DNA from: an uncultured Lachnospiraceae bacterium
GTDB lineage: Bacteria > Bacillota > Clostridia > Lachnospirales > Lachnospiraceae
Reading direction: 5' to 3'
NCBI GenBank assembly: GCA_945949085.1
Contig: CAMFDJ010000001.1
Span: 1 to 64,000 of the forward strand
Length of the DNA stretch: 64,000 nucleotides
Of this stretch, positions 9,791 to 18,578 are shown piece after piece (within the stretch, counting starts at the first letter, position 1; the number at the start of each line of letters is the position of its first letter). Position numbers and translations under genes: made by a program. The notes under the pieces were generated by a model, which had not been told where the DNA came from, searched no databases, and saw only the letters and a list, made by a program, of their open reading frames with translations.

Positions 9791-10348
9791 ATGCGAGTAA
9801 TAGCAGGTAAAGCAAGAAGTCTGCAACTGAAAGCTCCTTTGGGAGAACATACCAGACCAACGACAGACCGAATCAAGGAGACACTTTTTAATATCCTTCA
9901 GGGAGAAATCCCGGGCAGCTTTTTTCTGGATCTGTTTGCGGGAAGCGGCAGTATTGGAATTGAAGCGCTCAGCCGGGGCGCAGATCAGGCGGTATTTGTG
10001 GAAAATGATAAAAATGCACTTGCCTGTATCGAAGAAAATCTGACGCATACCAATTTGAAAAAGCATGCGCTTGTCTGTAAGCAGGATGTTTTTGTGGCGC
10101 TGCAATCTCTGGAATATCAATATAGTTTTGATATCGTGTTTATGGATCCACCCTATGACAGAGAGCTTGAGAGAAAGGTTCTTGAGTATCTGACTGTTTC
10201 ATCCCTGATTACGGATGAGACGCTGATCATTTTTGAAGCATCGATTGATACCGACATCACTTATCTGGAGAATCTGGGATATGAACTGATCAAAGAGAAA
10301 AAATATAAAACAAACAAGCATGTTTTTGTACAAAGGAGTTTACGATGA
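9791..10348 (+). CDS. rsmD: 16S rRNA (guanine-N2) methyltransferase RsmD
   Basis: A 185-residue SAM-dependent methyltransferase that methylates G966 (E. coli numbering) of 16S rRNA. It has the N-terminal [25 protein letters not shown], the SAM-binding [15 protein letters not shown] and the catalytic DPPYD motif. The stop overlaps the coaD start (ATGA), matching the widespread ylbH-coaD pairing. Confidence 0.96.
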   Translation: MRVIAGKARSLQLKAPLGEHTRPTTDRIKETLFNILQGEIPGSFFLDLFAGSGSIGIEALSRGADQAVFVENDKNALACIEENLTHTNLKKHALVCKQDVFVALQSLEYQYSFDIVFMDPPYDRELERKVLEYLTVSSLITDETLIIFEASIDTDITYLENLGYELIKEKKYKTNKHVFVQRSLR

Positions 10349-10833
10349 GCAAAGCAATTTATCCGGGGAGCTTTGATCCGATGACATATGGTCATATGGA
10401 TATTATTACAAGAGCTTCAGAAATATTTGATGAACTGACAGTCAGTGTGTTGAATAATGTCAATAAATCTTCATTGTTTTCTGTCGAGGAACGTGTTAAG
10501 ATATTACAAGAGGCTACAAAAGATTTAAAAAATGTCAAGATTGAAAGTTTTAGCGGATTATTGATCGATTATGCAAAGCAGAAGGATATCCATGTTGTGA
10601 TCCGTGGTCTTCGAGCCATTACGGATTTTGAGTATGAGCTTCAGATTGCACAGACAAACCGCAAATTGTCCGGTGAGACACTTGATACCATGTTTTTGAC
10701 CACATCACTGGAATATGCGTACCTCAGCTCCTCCAGTGTAAAGGAGATTGCCTGCTTTGGCGGAAATATTGATGCATGTGTTCCTGATTTTGTGGCAAAG
10801 CAGCTCTATGAAAAATATGGGATCAGCCGGTAA
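10345..10833 (+). CDS. coaD: Phosphopantetheine adenylyltransferase
   Basis: A 162-residue nucleotidyltransferase that makes dephospho-CoA from 4'-phosphopantetheine and ATP in CoA biosynthesis. It shows [16 protein letters not shown] with the (T/S)xGH-type motif and [14 protein letters not shown] near the C-terminus. Overlap with rsmD by 4 bases indicates translational coupling. Confidence 0.97.
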   Translation: MSKAIYPGSFDPMTYGHMDIITRASEIFDELTVSVLNNVNKSSLFSVEERVKILQEATKDLKNVKIESFSGLLIDYAKQKDIHVVIRGLRAITDFEYELQIAQTNRKLSGETLDTMFLTTSLEYAYLSSSSVKEIACFGGNIDACVPDFVAKQLYEKYGISR

Positions 10834-10882
10834 AGGAATGTTCATGTAACAGGATCGTACATGAGAAAAAAGGAGTATAGTT

Positions 10883-11491
10883 ATGAGTACAAAGATTGAA
10901 CAGATGATCGATGAAATTGATGATTACATTGAAAGCTGCAAGCCCAAAATGCTGTCCAGCAATATAATTCTAGTCAACAAGGATGAGATTCAGGAGCTTT
11001 TACGTGATCTTCGCATGAAGACACCGGATGAGATCAAGCGTTACCAGAAGATCATCAGTAACAGGGATGCGATTTTAAATGATGCTCGTCAGAAAGCTGA
11101 CGCCCTGATCAACGAGGCTGCCATTCATACCAATGAGCTTGTCAGTGAGAGTGAGATCATGCAGCAGGCACAGGACCGTGCCGATGAAATGGTGCAGGCT
11201 GCTACGCAGCAGGCACAGGAAATTTTGGATCAGGCGGCTATGGAAGCCAATGCGATGCGTCAGGCTGCTGTGGAATATACAGATGCACAGCTCAGGGACC
11301 TTGAGTATAAATTAAGCCATGCCGTTGATGTTGCTGCTTTGAATTATGACAAACTGATTTCGCAGCTTAACGAAGATCTTGCTGCGATTTCTGCAAACAG
11401 GGCACAGCTTTATCCGCAGGAAGACACATCTGACATGCCGGAAGATTTAGAAGATGTTCTGACTGAAAATCTGGATGCCTTGACATCATAG
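10883..11491 (+). CDS. Coiled-coil protein, 'ATPase subunit H-like' family, function unknown
   Basis: A 202-residue protein with no membrane segment or enzyme motif. Residues about 55-150 form a long, Ala/Gln/Glu-rich amphipathic helix with repeated QQAQ/ADEM units typical of a parallel coiled coil. The N-terminal IEQMIDEIDDYIESCKP segment and an acidic tail flank it. Similar proteins beside coaD in clostridia are often labelled vacuolar ATPase subunit H or DivIVA-like only because of the coiled coil. The position at the end of the topoisomerase-rsmD-coaD run suggests a cell-envelope or division scaffold, but that is inference. Confidence 0.75.
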   Translation: MSTKIEQMIDEIDDYIESCKPKMLSSNIILVNKDEIQELLRDLRMKTPDEIKRYQKIISNRDAILNDARQKADALINEAAIHTNELVSESEIMQQAQDRADEMVQAATQQAQEILDQAAMEANAMRQAAVEYTDAQLRDLEYKLSHAVDVAALNYDKLISQLNEDLAAISANRAQLYPQEDTSDMPEDLEDVLTENLDALTS

Positions 11492-11502
11492 TATTCCGCT
11501 TG

Positions 11503-12438
11503 CTATCGTTTGATCAAAAACAGACAAAACATTATGGTTATGCTGCACAGGATGATCTTGTGCAGCATATATTTTTTTGCGGAGAGATCGGTCTGTGACA
11601 AAAGGGATGCTGTCTGAAAAAAACAGCACAATCCGCCGAAGGACAGAGCTGCGTGCACAAACAGCAGATAGAATGGACTGTCCTTTACATTAATGAGAAG
11701 ACATTTCAGTCCACCTGAAATTTCCAGCAAAGTATGACAAAAAATAAGTACTTCCCGATATCGACACAGCAGAACATGCGGTATCACGCGAAGGGCATTG
11801 AAAAAGACCATATAACCGCCAAGCATTGCCATCTGACAAAGTGATGACTGGATACAGCCGGGAAGTATGGCGAGAAAAGAAGTTTCAGAAGCATGGATCT
11901 TGCTTTGAGAAGATGACATGTGCATATTTCGATAAACAGTGTGCCGAAGTAAAATGCCATAAAGAAGCGGAATCCCATACATGATCCATAATGCAAAATA
12001 CTTGTTATGACCGGGACAGATCCTTGTCAGTACAAAACCGGTAAAATAGGCAGGACCGATGTTATTCGTAAAGGCAAGCAGGTATTCCGCTGCCTGCTTT
12101 GAAATTTTCTTTTCCAAATACAGATCTGTGGTGATTTTGGCACCCAGCGGAAACCCGGCAAGAAATCCGAACACAACGGCAAAGATGCCTTCCTCTGAAA
12201 GGCGGAAAATAGTGGCTGTAAGACGCGTCAGCGGCCGCATCAAGGGTTTGTACAGTCCGCTTGCAAGGAGAAGATTTACCAGGATTGTGACAGGCAGAAG
12301 AGAAATGATCATGTTTTTGTACCAGATCGTAAGGCCTATGTACGCATAATCTCCTGTCAGAGCCGGCTTTATCAGAAAGAAAATCAAAATGATCAGAACA
12401 AACAGGCAAGTAACTGTTTTTTTTATGAAATTTTTCAC
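11503..12438 (-). CDS. YlbJ-like integral membrane protein (nucleoside-recognition/gate domain)
   Basis: A 311-residue polytopic membrane protein with about eight hydrophobic segments. Segments FGFLAGFPLGAKITTDL and LLAFTNNIGPAYFTGFVL match the gate-domain signature of YlbJ/SpmA-type sporulation membrane proteins. In Bacillus the order is ylbH(rsmD)-ylbI(coaD)-ylbJ; here the same neighbours occur but this gene is inverted and convergent. The start is GTG with AGGGGGAA upstream. It is shorter than Bacillus YlbJ (about 400 residues), so it may be a related paralogue. The solute, if any, is unknown. Confidence 0.8.
   Translation of the reverse strand: MKNFIKKTVTCLFVLIILIFFLIKPALTGDYAYIGLTIWYKNMIISLLPVTILVNLLLASGLYKPLMRPLTRLTATIFRLSEEGIFAVVFGFLAGFPLGAKITTDLYLEKKISKQAAEYLLAFTNNIGPAYFTGFVLTRICPGHNKYFALWIMYGIPLLYGILLRHTVYRNMHMSSSQSKIHASETSFLAILPGCIQSSLCQMAMLGGYMVFFNALRVIPHVLLCRYREVLIFCHTLLEISGGLKCLLINVKDSPFYLLFVHAALSFGGLCCFFQTASLLSQTDLSAKKYMLHKIILCSITIMFCLFLIKR
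11539..11577 (+). terminator. Rho-independent terminator inside the convergent gene's 3' end
   Basis: An 11-bp perfect stem TATGCTGCACA / TGTGCAGCATA (11539-11549 and 11559-11569) is followed by TATTTTTTT. It is oriented for the plus-strand coaD/coiled-coil transcript but lies within the last codons of the ylbJ-like gene on the other strand. Confidence 0.8.
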
Positions 12439-12557
12439 AAAAAATTCCCCCTAAACATGTGAAAATATTATATAATGGTGATATTGTCATACAGTTCGGA
12501 TACATCATTGTATGTCCTGCTATCATGAAAAAGAAATGTGAACGGAAAGATTATTGC

Positions 12558-13391
12558 ATGAGATTGGATAAATATCTGGCAGATGCCGGACTTGGAACAA
12601 GAAGTGAATGTAAGAAACTGGTGCGAAAGGGGCATGTGTATGTGAACGATACCCCTGCGAACGACCCGGGAATGCTGATAGATGACTCGATGCGAATTGT
12701 TTATGGCGGGGAGCCTGTCTTGCCGGCCTCTTTCTCCTATTATATGTTTCACAAGCCCGCCGGATGCATCTGTGCCACGACTGATCCGGGAAAAACAGTG
12801 CTGGATTATTTTCCGCCGAAGCTGCAAAGCAAACTGTTTCCGGTCGGCAGACTGGACAAGGATACGGAAGGACTGTTACTTATGACGGACGACGGCATGT
12901 TCGCACATAATATCATCAGCCCGCGGCACCAAATTCCAAAGCTTTATTATTTTGAGGGAGAAGGTTTTTTTGACGACGCATGTATGCAACAGCTTGCAGA
13001 AGGCATGGATATCGGAGATGATAAGCTGACTGCGCCTGCGAGGATTGCTTATCTGCTGCACAATCAGGAGGTTCCGGGACATGCGGATCCGTATAACGAT
13101 GTCAAACATCTGCCTGTGCCGCAGCATAGGGTTTTCGGAAATTATCCGTCTGCCATTGCACAGGAGCTTTTGCAGAAGGAACCCATAAAAAACAAGGCAT
13201 ATCAGACACGCGGACTGCTGCAGATTACAGAGGGTCGTTTTCATCAGGTAAAACGGATGCTCAAAAAATGCGGCGTAACAGTCACTTATTTAAAACGACT
13301 TGCCATAGGTGACCTTTGTTTGGACAGTTCACTTGCGGAAGGACAATATCGAGTACTGACAGGGGAAGAAATAAAAATGCTTGGAGTATAA
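12558..13391 (+). CDS. rsuA: 16S rRNA pseudouridine synthase, RsuA family
   Basis: A 277-residue enzyme with an N-terminal S4 RNA-binding domain ([17 protein letters not shown]) and a pseudouridine synthase domain with catalytic Asp in [18 protein letters not shown]. The open frame extends 33 codons upstream, but the ATG at 12558 gives the canonical S4 start and has GGAAAG eight bases ahead. An insert around [14 protein letters not shown] (about 175-190) between the catalytic and RNA-contact segments makes it a little longer than E. coli RsuA (about 230). The target position is inferred from family only. Confidence 0.9.
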   Translation: MRLDKYLADAGLGTRSECKKLVRKGHVYVNDTPANDPGMLIDDSMRIVYGGEPVLPASFSYYMFHKPAGCICATTDPGKTVLDYFPPKLQSKLFPVGRLDKDTEGLLLMTDDGMFAHNIISPRHQIPKLYYFEGEGFFDDACMQQLAEGMDIGDDKLTAPARIAYLLHNQEVPGHADPYNDVKHLPVPQHRVFGNYPSAIAQELLQKEPIKNKAYQTRGLLQITEGRFHQVKRMLKKCGVTVTYLKRLAIGDLCLDSSLAEGQYRVLTGEEIKMLGV

Positions 13392-13392
13392 C

Positions 13393-15345
13393 ATGGAGAT
13401 CGGAACAGAGTTTTTACCCATTTCAAAGGAAGATTTAAAGAAACAGCATATTGAGCAGCTTGATTTTGTCTATGTCTGCGGTGATGCCTATGTAGATCAT
13501 CCTTCTTTCGGGCAGGCCATCATCTCCAGAGTGCTTCAGGCTCACGGATATACCGTTGGTATCATTGCACAGCCGGACTGGAAGGACGAGAGCAGTGTTC
13601 AGATTCTGGGACGTCCGCGTCTGGCCTTTCTTGTCAGCAGCGGTAATATGGATTCCATGGTAAATCACTACTATGTATCAAAAAAACGCAGAAAAGAAGA
13701 TGCTTATACACCGGGCGGTGTTTCCGGGAAACGTCCTGACCATGCAACGGTAGTCTACAGCAATCTGATTCGAAGGGTGTATAAGGATATTCCCATTATT
13801 ATCGGAGGCATCGAGGCAAGTCTTAGGCGTCTTGCGCATTATGATTACTGGTCTGACAGTCTGAAACGCTCCATTCTTCTTGACAGCGGTGCTGATCTGC
13901 TCTCTTATGGGATGGGTGAAAAATCCATAGTTGAAATTGCAGATGCGTTAAATAGTGGGATTGCAGTCTCTGATATTACCTTTGTAAACGGAACCGTCTT
14001 TAAGACAAGAAATCCCGATTTTATCTTTGAAAAAATCATGCTGCCGGATTTTGAGGAAATGAAAGCAGACAAAGTGCGCTATGCGGAAAGCTTTCAGATA
14101 CAATATAACAATACCGACCCATTTACGGGGAAAATACTGATAGAAGCGTATCCGCATCAGGTCTTTGTGGTACAAAATCCGCCGCAAAAGCCCCTTACGA
14201 TGCAGGAGATGGATCGTATATATGAATTGCCCTATACAAGGAAGGCCCACCCGAGTTACGATGTTCTGGGTGGCGTCCCCGCGACAAAAGAAATCAAGTT
14301 TTCTCTTGTCAGCAACAGAGGATGTTTTGGCGGATGCAGTTTTTGTGCCCTTACTTTTCATCAGGGACGGATTGTGCAGACCAGAAGCCATGCGTCTATT
14401 TTGGAGGAAGCCGGTCTGATGTGTCAGGATCCCGACTTTAAGGGTTACATCCATGATGTGGGTGGCCCCACTGCCAATTTCAGACATCCCTCCTGTGAAA
14501 AGCAGCTTTCCTGCGGTGTCTGCAAAAACAAACAATGCCTGTTTCCGTCGGTATGTCCGAACATGAAAGTCAGTCATACAGATTACGTAGAGCTGCTTCG
14601 AAAGCTCCGCAAGCTTCCGGGGGTTAAAAAAGTGTTTATCCGTTCCGGAATCCGTTTTGACTATCTGATGGCAGATACGGATGATACTTTTTTTGATGAA
14701 CTGGTACGATATCATATCAGTGGACAATTGAAGGTTGCGCCTGAACATATTTCCGATAACGTCCTAAGGCGTATGGGAAAACCTCAAAATGCCGTGTTTG
14801 AGGCATTTTTAAAGAAATATGCTGCCAAAAACAGACAGTTTGGCAAAGAGCAGTATGTTGTTCCGTATCTGATGTCCTCGCACCCGGGATCGACACTGGA
14901 GGATGCGGTCAGACTCGCAGAATATGTGCGAGACCTTGGTTATATGCCGCAGCAGGTACAGGATTTTTATCCGACACCCTCTACGATTTCAACAGTCATG
15001 TATTACACCGGCATTGACCCGCGGGATATGTCAAAGGTATATGTGCCGAAGAATCCGCATGAAAAAGCGATGCAGCGTGCTTTGATCCAATATCGCAACC
15101 CGGATCATTATGATCTTGTAAAAGAAGCTTTGTTTAAGGTGCATCGGGAGGATCTGATCGGATTTGGACCGAAATGTCTGATTCCGCCACGCAAGATGAA
15201 GTCAGTTTCCAGGAAACAATCGCAGAGGAAACGCGTGGAGTCATCGGGCGAAGGTACGAAACAGAAAAAGAGAGCGGATCAGAAGCCAAGCAGAAAAGAT
15301 ACGTCGCAAAAGCGAAATGCGCTTGTAGCAAAAAATAGAAAGTAG
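13393..15345 (+). CDS. YgiQ family radical SAM protein
   Basis: A 650-residue protein of the YgiQ (UPF0313) radical SAM family, function unproven. The N-terminal part matches the family ([11 protein letters not shown]), and the radical SAM cluster motif is [12 protein letters not shown] (CxxxCxxC). A second Cys-rich stretch [16 protein letters not shown] (about 375-390) suggests another metal site. The last about 50 residues are a Lys/Arg/Ser-rich tail. A TTG at 13381 would overlap rsuA; ATG at 13393, two bases after the rsuA stop and with GGAG six bases ahead, is preferred. Confidence 0.92.
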   Translation: MEIGTEFLPISKEDLKKQHIEQLDFVYVCGDAYVDHPSFGQAIISRVLQAHGYTVGIIAQPDWKDESSVQILGRPRLAFLVSSGNMDSMVNHYYVSKKRRKEDAYTPGGVSGKRPDHATVVYSNLIRRVYKDIPIIIGGIEASLRRLAHYDYWSDSLKRSILLDSGADLLSYGMGEKSIVEIADALNSGIAVSDITFVNGTVFKTRNPDFIFEKIMLPDFEEMKADKVRYAESFQIQYNNTDPFTGKILIEAYPHQVFVVQNPPQKPLTMQEMDRIYELPYTRKAHPSYDVLGGVPATKEIKFSLVSNRGCFGGCSFCALTFHQGRIVQTRSHASILEEAGLMCQDPDFKGYIHDVGGPTANFRHPSCEKQLSCGVCKNKQCLFPSVCPNMKVSHTDYVELLRKLRKLPGVKKVFIRSGIRFDYLMADTDDTFFDELVRYHISGQLKVAPEHISDNVLRRMGKPQNAVFEAFLKKYAAKNRQFGKEQYVVPYLMSSHPGSTLEDAVRLAEYVRDLGYMPQQVQDFYPTPSTISTVMYYTGIDPRDMSKVYVPKNPHEKAMQRALIQYRNPDHYDLVKEALFKVHREDLIGFGPKCLIPPRKMKSVSRKQSQRKRVESSGEGTKQKKRADQKPSRKDTSQKRNALVAKNRK

Positions 15346-15355
15346 GGAAAAGAAC

Positions 15356-16129
15356 ATGAATATAGCCATCATTACAGGTGCATCTTCCGGTATGGGAAGT
15401 GAGTTTGCCCGGCAGATTGCCCAAAAGTGTCTGGGACTGGACGAAATATGGCTGGTCGCCAGAAGAAGCAGACCAATGGAAGAGCTTGCAGAGAACTTAT
15501 CAATAGCAACACGTATTTTTGCCATGGATCTGACAAATCCGGGGAGTTATGAATCACTTAGAACGGCACTACAGGAGCATAATCCGCGTGTCAGAATTTT
15601 GGTAGGCTGTGCCGGCTATGGAAAGGTCGGTGCTTTTACCGCATCATCAGAGGCTGATCTGCTCGGTATGATAGACTTAAACTGTAAGGCGCTCACCAAA
15701 ATAACGTATCTGATTTTGCCTTATATGCCAAAGCGAAGCTATCTGATTCAGCTTGCTTCTTCCGCTGCATTTTTGCCTCAGCCCGGATTTGATGTTTACG
15801 CTGCAAGCAAATCGTACGTGCTTTCTTTTACCAGAGCATTGCGCGAGGAACTGCGCCACAGACAAATCCATGTGACAGCGGTCTGCCCCGGACCGGTAGA
15901 CACCCCGTTTTTTGATATTGCGGAAGAAAATGGGGAGGCATTTTTCTTTAAAAAAATATTTATGGCATCCAAAGAAAAGGTAGTGCGAAAAGCGTTACGG
16001 GATGCTTTCCATGGCAAGGATCTTTCCGTTTATGGCATCCCTATGAAAATCATGCATATCGGATGCAAGCTTTTGCCGCAAAAATGGATATTATACTGCT
16101 ATGAAGCCTTTATGAAAATCCGTTCGTAA
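15356..16129 (+). CDS. Short-chain dehydrogenase/reductase
   Basis: A 257-residue classical SDR. It has the Rossmann TGASSGMGSEFA glycine motif at the N-terminus, the CAGYG equivalent of NNAG, a Ser in QLASSAA, YAASKSY (catalytic YxxxK) and CPGPVDTPF. The cofactor is NAD(P)H; the substrate is unknown. The C-terminal about 35 residues are hydrophobic and basic, which may place it at the membrane as in acyl-dehydrogenase-like SDRs. It starts 10 bases after the ygiQ-like stop. Confidence 0.9.
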   Translation: MNIAIITGASSGMGSEFARQIAQKCLGLDEIWLVARRSRPMEELAENLSIATRIFAMDLTNPGSYESLRTALQEHNPRVRILVGCAGYGKVGAFTASSEADLLGMIDLNCKALTKITYLILPYMPKRSYLIQLASSAAFLPQPGFDVYAASKSYVLSFTRALREELRHRQIHVTAVCPGPVDTPFFDIAEENGEAFFFKKIFMASKEKVVRKALRDAFHGKDLSVYGIPMKIMHIGCKLLPQKWILYCYEAFMKIRS

Positions 16130-16188
16130 GCCGGGCAGGACTGAAAAGCTGTTTAGAACAACTTGAATAGAAAAGAGTGATGTGTATC

Positions 16189-16764
16189 ATGAAAAACAAA
16201 AAAATAACAAAAGGATCCTTCGGCTATATTTCTTATTGTAAAAAACGGGAAATTCTGAAGACAGCACTGTTGTTTCTGATTCCGTTATCATTGTTTGCTG
16301 CGGGATGGATCACGACAAAGTCAAGACTCAATGTCCTGACAATTGTCGCAGTGCTCGGTATGCTGCCGGCCAGTAAGAGTGCCGTGCTGATGATCATGTA
16401 TCTGAAGGGACATGGTATCTCTCGGGAAGAGCATGACCTCTATGCCCCGCTTATGGAGGGCATGACAGGTTCCTTTGATCTTATTTTTACGACATATGAA
16501 AAGACATATGAAATTCCGGCGCTTGTGATTCGCTGCGGCAATATTGTCGGAATCAGTGCCGGTGCGTATGAGACGATTCGAGACCTTGAAAAGCATATCG
16601 AACACAGTGTCCGGCAGGAGGGTTACAGCGTCTGTGTAAAGTTTTTTGACAAAAAAGAAGCATATATGCAAAGACTTGGCAGTCTCGCAAAATTGGAAGA
16701 ATCAGAAGCGGATGTTGCTGCGGATCTGGCGATCAGACAGGTATTATTTGACATTTCCCTCTAA
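16189..16764 (+). CDS. Conserved membrane protein, function unknown
   Basis: A 191-residue protein I cannot name. Two hydrophobic segments near the N-terminus (about 25-41 and 46-68) are followed by a soluble domain containing LIFTTYEKTYEIPALVIRCG and a Glu/Asp-rich end, so it is probably an inner-membrane protein with a cytoplasmic domain. In-frame starts exist at GTG 16177, ATG 16180 and ATG 16189; none has a strong ribosome-binding site, so the start is uncertain. It lies between an SDR and an RluA-type synthase on the same strand. Confidence 0.7.
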   Translation: MKNKKITKGSFGYISYCKKREILKTALLFLIPLSLFAAGWITTKSRLNVLTIVAVLGMLPASKSAVLMIMYLKGHGISREEHDLYAPLMEGMTGSFDLIFTTYEKTYEIPALVIRCGNIVGISAGAYETIRDLEKHIEHSVRQEGYSVCVKFFDKKEAYMQRLGSLAKLEESEADVAADLAIRQVLFDISL

Positions 16765-16779
16765 GCCGGAGGTAGTTAT

Positions 16780-17787
16780 ATGAGAGAGTTTATCATTACT
16801 GACGCACAGGCGGGGCAGAAGGCGATCAAATATTGCCAAAAGGTACTTCCGCAATCGCAGCCTTCCTTCCTGCACAAGATGATGCGAAAAAAAAATATCA
16901 CCAGAAACGGAAAAAAAGTAGAAGGCAATGATGTGCTATGCGCGGGAGACCGGATCAGATTTTATTTTTCCGATGAGACATTTGACAAGTTTGCTGCTTC
17001 TCATGAAAAAATGAAAATGTCTTCAAATGCAAATGCACAGGACAGGATCAAATTTGCATCGCATGGACTGTCCAAAGATCGCATTCTCTATGAGGATGAT
17101 GATATTTTGTTGTATAACAAACCGGCTGGGATGTTGTCTCAAAAAGCTGAGCAGCGGGATGTTTCCCTGAATGAGTATTTTTTGCAGTATCTGTCAGACA
17201 CAGGGCAGCTTGAGACGGACGGTCTTGCTGTGCTGAAGCCTTCCATCTGTAACAGACTGGACAGAAATACATCGGGTATTGTGATCTGTGGAAAGAGCTA
17301 TCAGGGTCTTTCTGTCATGAATGGGCTTTTAAAGGATCGTTCGCTTCGCAAATACTATCAATGTATTGTCGTAGGAGATCTTAAGCAGCACATTCTGATA
17401 AAAGGCTATCTGAAAAAAGATGAAACAACCAATAAGGTGCAGATCACGGACCGGCCCGGACCCGGGGCATCCTATATTGAAACAGAGATAGCGCCGCTTC
17501 GCACCGGAGCGCAATTTTCTCTTTTGGAAATCCACCTGATTACAGGGAAAACGCACCAGATCAGAGCGCATTTAGCTTATCTTGGACATCCGATTGTGGG
17601 TGATTACAAATACGGAGACAAAGTCATAAATGAGCGTTTGAAAAAAAACTTTGGACTATCGCATCAGCTTTTGCACGCATACCGGATTGTATTTCCGGAT
17701 CAGATGGAAACGCTTATGCAGCTTTCCGGGAAAGAATTCAGGGCACCTGTTCCGGATCTCTTTGAGCAGCTTAAGGCACATTTGTAA
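16780..17787 (+). CDS. RluA-family pseudouridine synthase
   Basis: A 335-residue pseudouridine synthase with an N-terminal S4-like domain (HKMMRKKNITRNGKKVEGND) and the catalytic CNRLDRNTSGIVICGK motif carrying the Asp nucleophile. HLITGKTHQIRAHLA is the second family signature. It isomerises uridines in 23S rRNA or tRNA (RluC/RluD-like architecture). The ribosome-binding site GCCGGAGG precedes the ATG by about eight bases. The exact target is not predictable. Confidence 0.92.
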   Translation: MREFIITDAQAGQKAIKYCQKVLPQSQPSFLHKMMRKKNITRNGKKVEGNDVLCAGDRIRFYFSDETFDKFAASHEKMKMSSNANAQDRIKFASHGLSKDRILYEDDDILLYNKPAGMLSQKAEQRDVSLNEYFLQYLSDTGQLETDGLAVLKPSICNRLDRNTSGIVICGKSYQGLSVMNGLLKDRSLRKYYQCIVVGDLKQHILIKGYLKKDETTNKVQITDRPGPGASYIETEIAPLRTGAQFSLLEIHLITGKTHQIRAHLAYLGHPIVGDYKYGDKVINERLKKNFGLSHQLLHAYRIVFPDQMETLMQLSGKEFRAPVPDLFEQLKAHL

Positions 17788-17834
17788 TTGTGACACAAAT
17801 TACGTTCGTCAGAACAGATAAAGAGGAAAAGATT

Positions 17835-18401
17835 ATGGCAACCTGGGGATCAAGAGGTCTGAGAGGGTCTACTTTTGAAGATCTGATCAACAGAACAAAT
17901 GAAAAATACAGAGAACACGGACTGGCACTGATTCAGAAAATACCGACACCGATCACACCAATTAACATTGACAAATCGACCAGACATATTACACTTGCAT
18001 ACTTTGACCAGAAGAGTACGGTCGATTACATTGGAGCGGTTCAGGGAATTCCGGTTTGTTTCGATGCAAAAGAATGTGCCGCTGATACGTTTGCGTTGCA
18101 AAATATCCATGCACATCAGGTCAGTTTTATGGAGGATTTTGAACGTCAGCAGGGGATTGCATTCTTCCTGATCTATTATACGCACAGGGACTTTATGTAT
18201 TATTTGCCTTTTCGTCAACTGAAAGTGTTTTGGGATCGCGCACAAAGCGGTGGGCGGAAAAGCTTTCGCATGGATGAGATTGATCCGGAAACATTCCGGC
18301 TGCCGAAAAAAAACGGCATATTCGTACCTTATCTGGATATGATACAAAAAGATCTTGCACTGCGGGAGCAGGAAACAGATGATACGGGAGTATCTGATTG
18401 A
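17835..18401 (+). CDS. recU: Holliday junction resolvase RecU
   Basis: A 188-residue nuclease that resolves Holliday junctions in Firmicutes. It starts with MATWGSRGLRGSTFE, the canonical RecU beginning, and has the VDYIGAVQGIPVCFDAKE core with the Asp and ExK-type catalytic residues, then FFLIYYTHRDFMYYLP. An in-frame upstream start at 17790 exists, but ATG 17835 with AGAGGAAAAG ahead matches the family. The strong his promoter begins within its last codons. Confidence 0.95.
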   Translation: MATWGSRGLRGSTFEDLINRTNEKYREHGLALIQKIPTPITPINIDKSTRHITLAYFDQKSTVDYIGAVQGIPVCFDAKECAADTFALQNIHAHQVSFMEDFERQQGIAFFLIYYTHRDFMYYLPFRQLKVFWDRAQSGGRKSFRMDEIDPETFRLPKKNGIFVPYLDMIQKDLALREQETDDTGVSD

Positions 18402-18426
18402 CAATTGTGAAAAAGTTGTGTATACT
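18398..18426 (+). promoter_or_regulatory. Promoter of the his operon
   Basis: A perfect TTGACA (18398-18403) and TATACT (18421-18426) with a 17-base spacer. The -35 overlaps the recU stop codon. It would give a leader of about 145 nt before hisZ. Confidence 0.85.
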
Positions 18427-18431
18427 GGCAA

Positions 18432-18578
18432 TAGTTTGTCGTGGTAGCATGGTAACGAATTAGCACTTTAAATTGGTGAAGCGCCTTGAGAAAGTCATCT
18501 CAATCAGACTACAGGTTGTCGCATCGTGCAAAGATGATGAACTGTAAGCAAGGAGAAAAAGCTAGAGGAGAAGGAAAC
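18432..18578 (+). promoter_or_regulatory. his operon leader, no recognised riboswitch class
   Basis: The roughly 145-nt leader has a short hairpin TTGAGA/TCTCAA (18486-18503). It has no T-box sequence, no His-codon-rich leader peptide that I can find, and no terminator before hisZ. It may simply be an untranslated region. Confidence 0.35.

Noticed and set aside
13948..14748. 266-residue minus-strand frame opposite the YgiQ-like gene
   Set aside because: Antisense to conserved radical SAM coding sequence, no recognisable domain.
18432..18578. T-box riboswitch ahead of hisZ
   Set aside because: The leader is short and lacks the conserved T-box sequence and an antiterminator/terminator pair.
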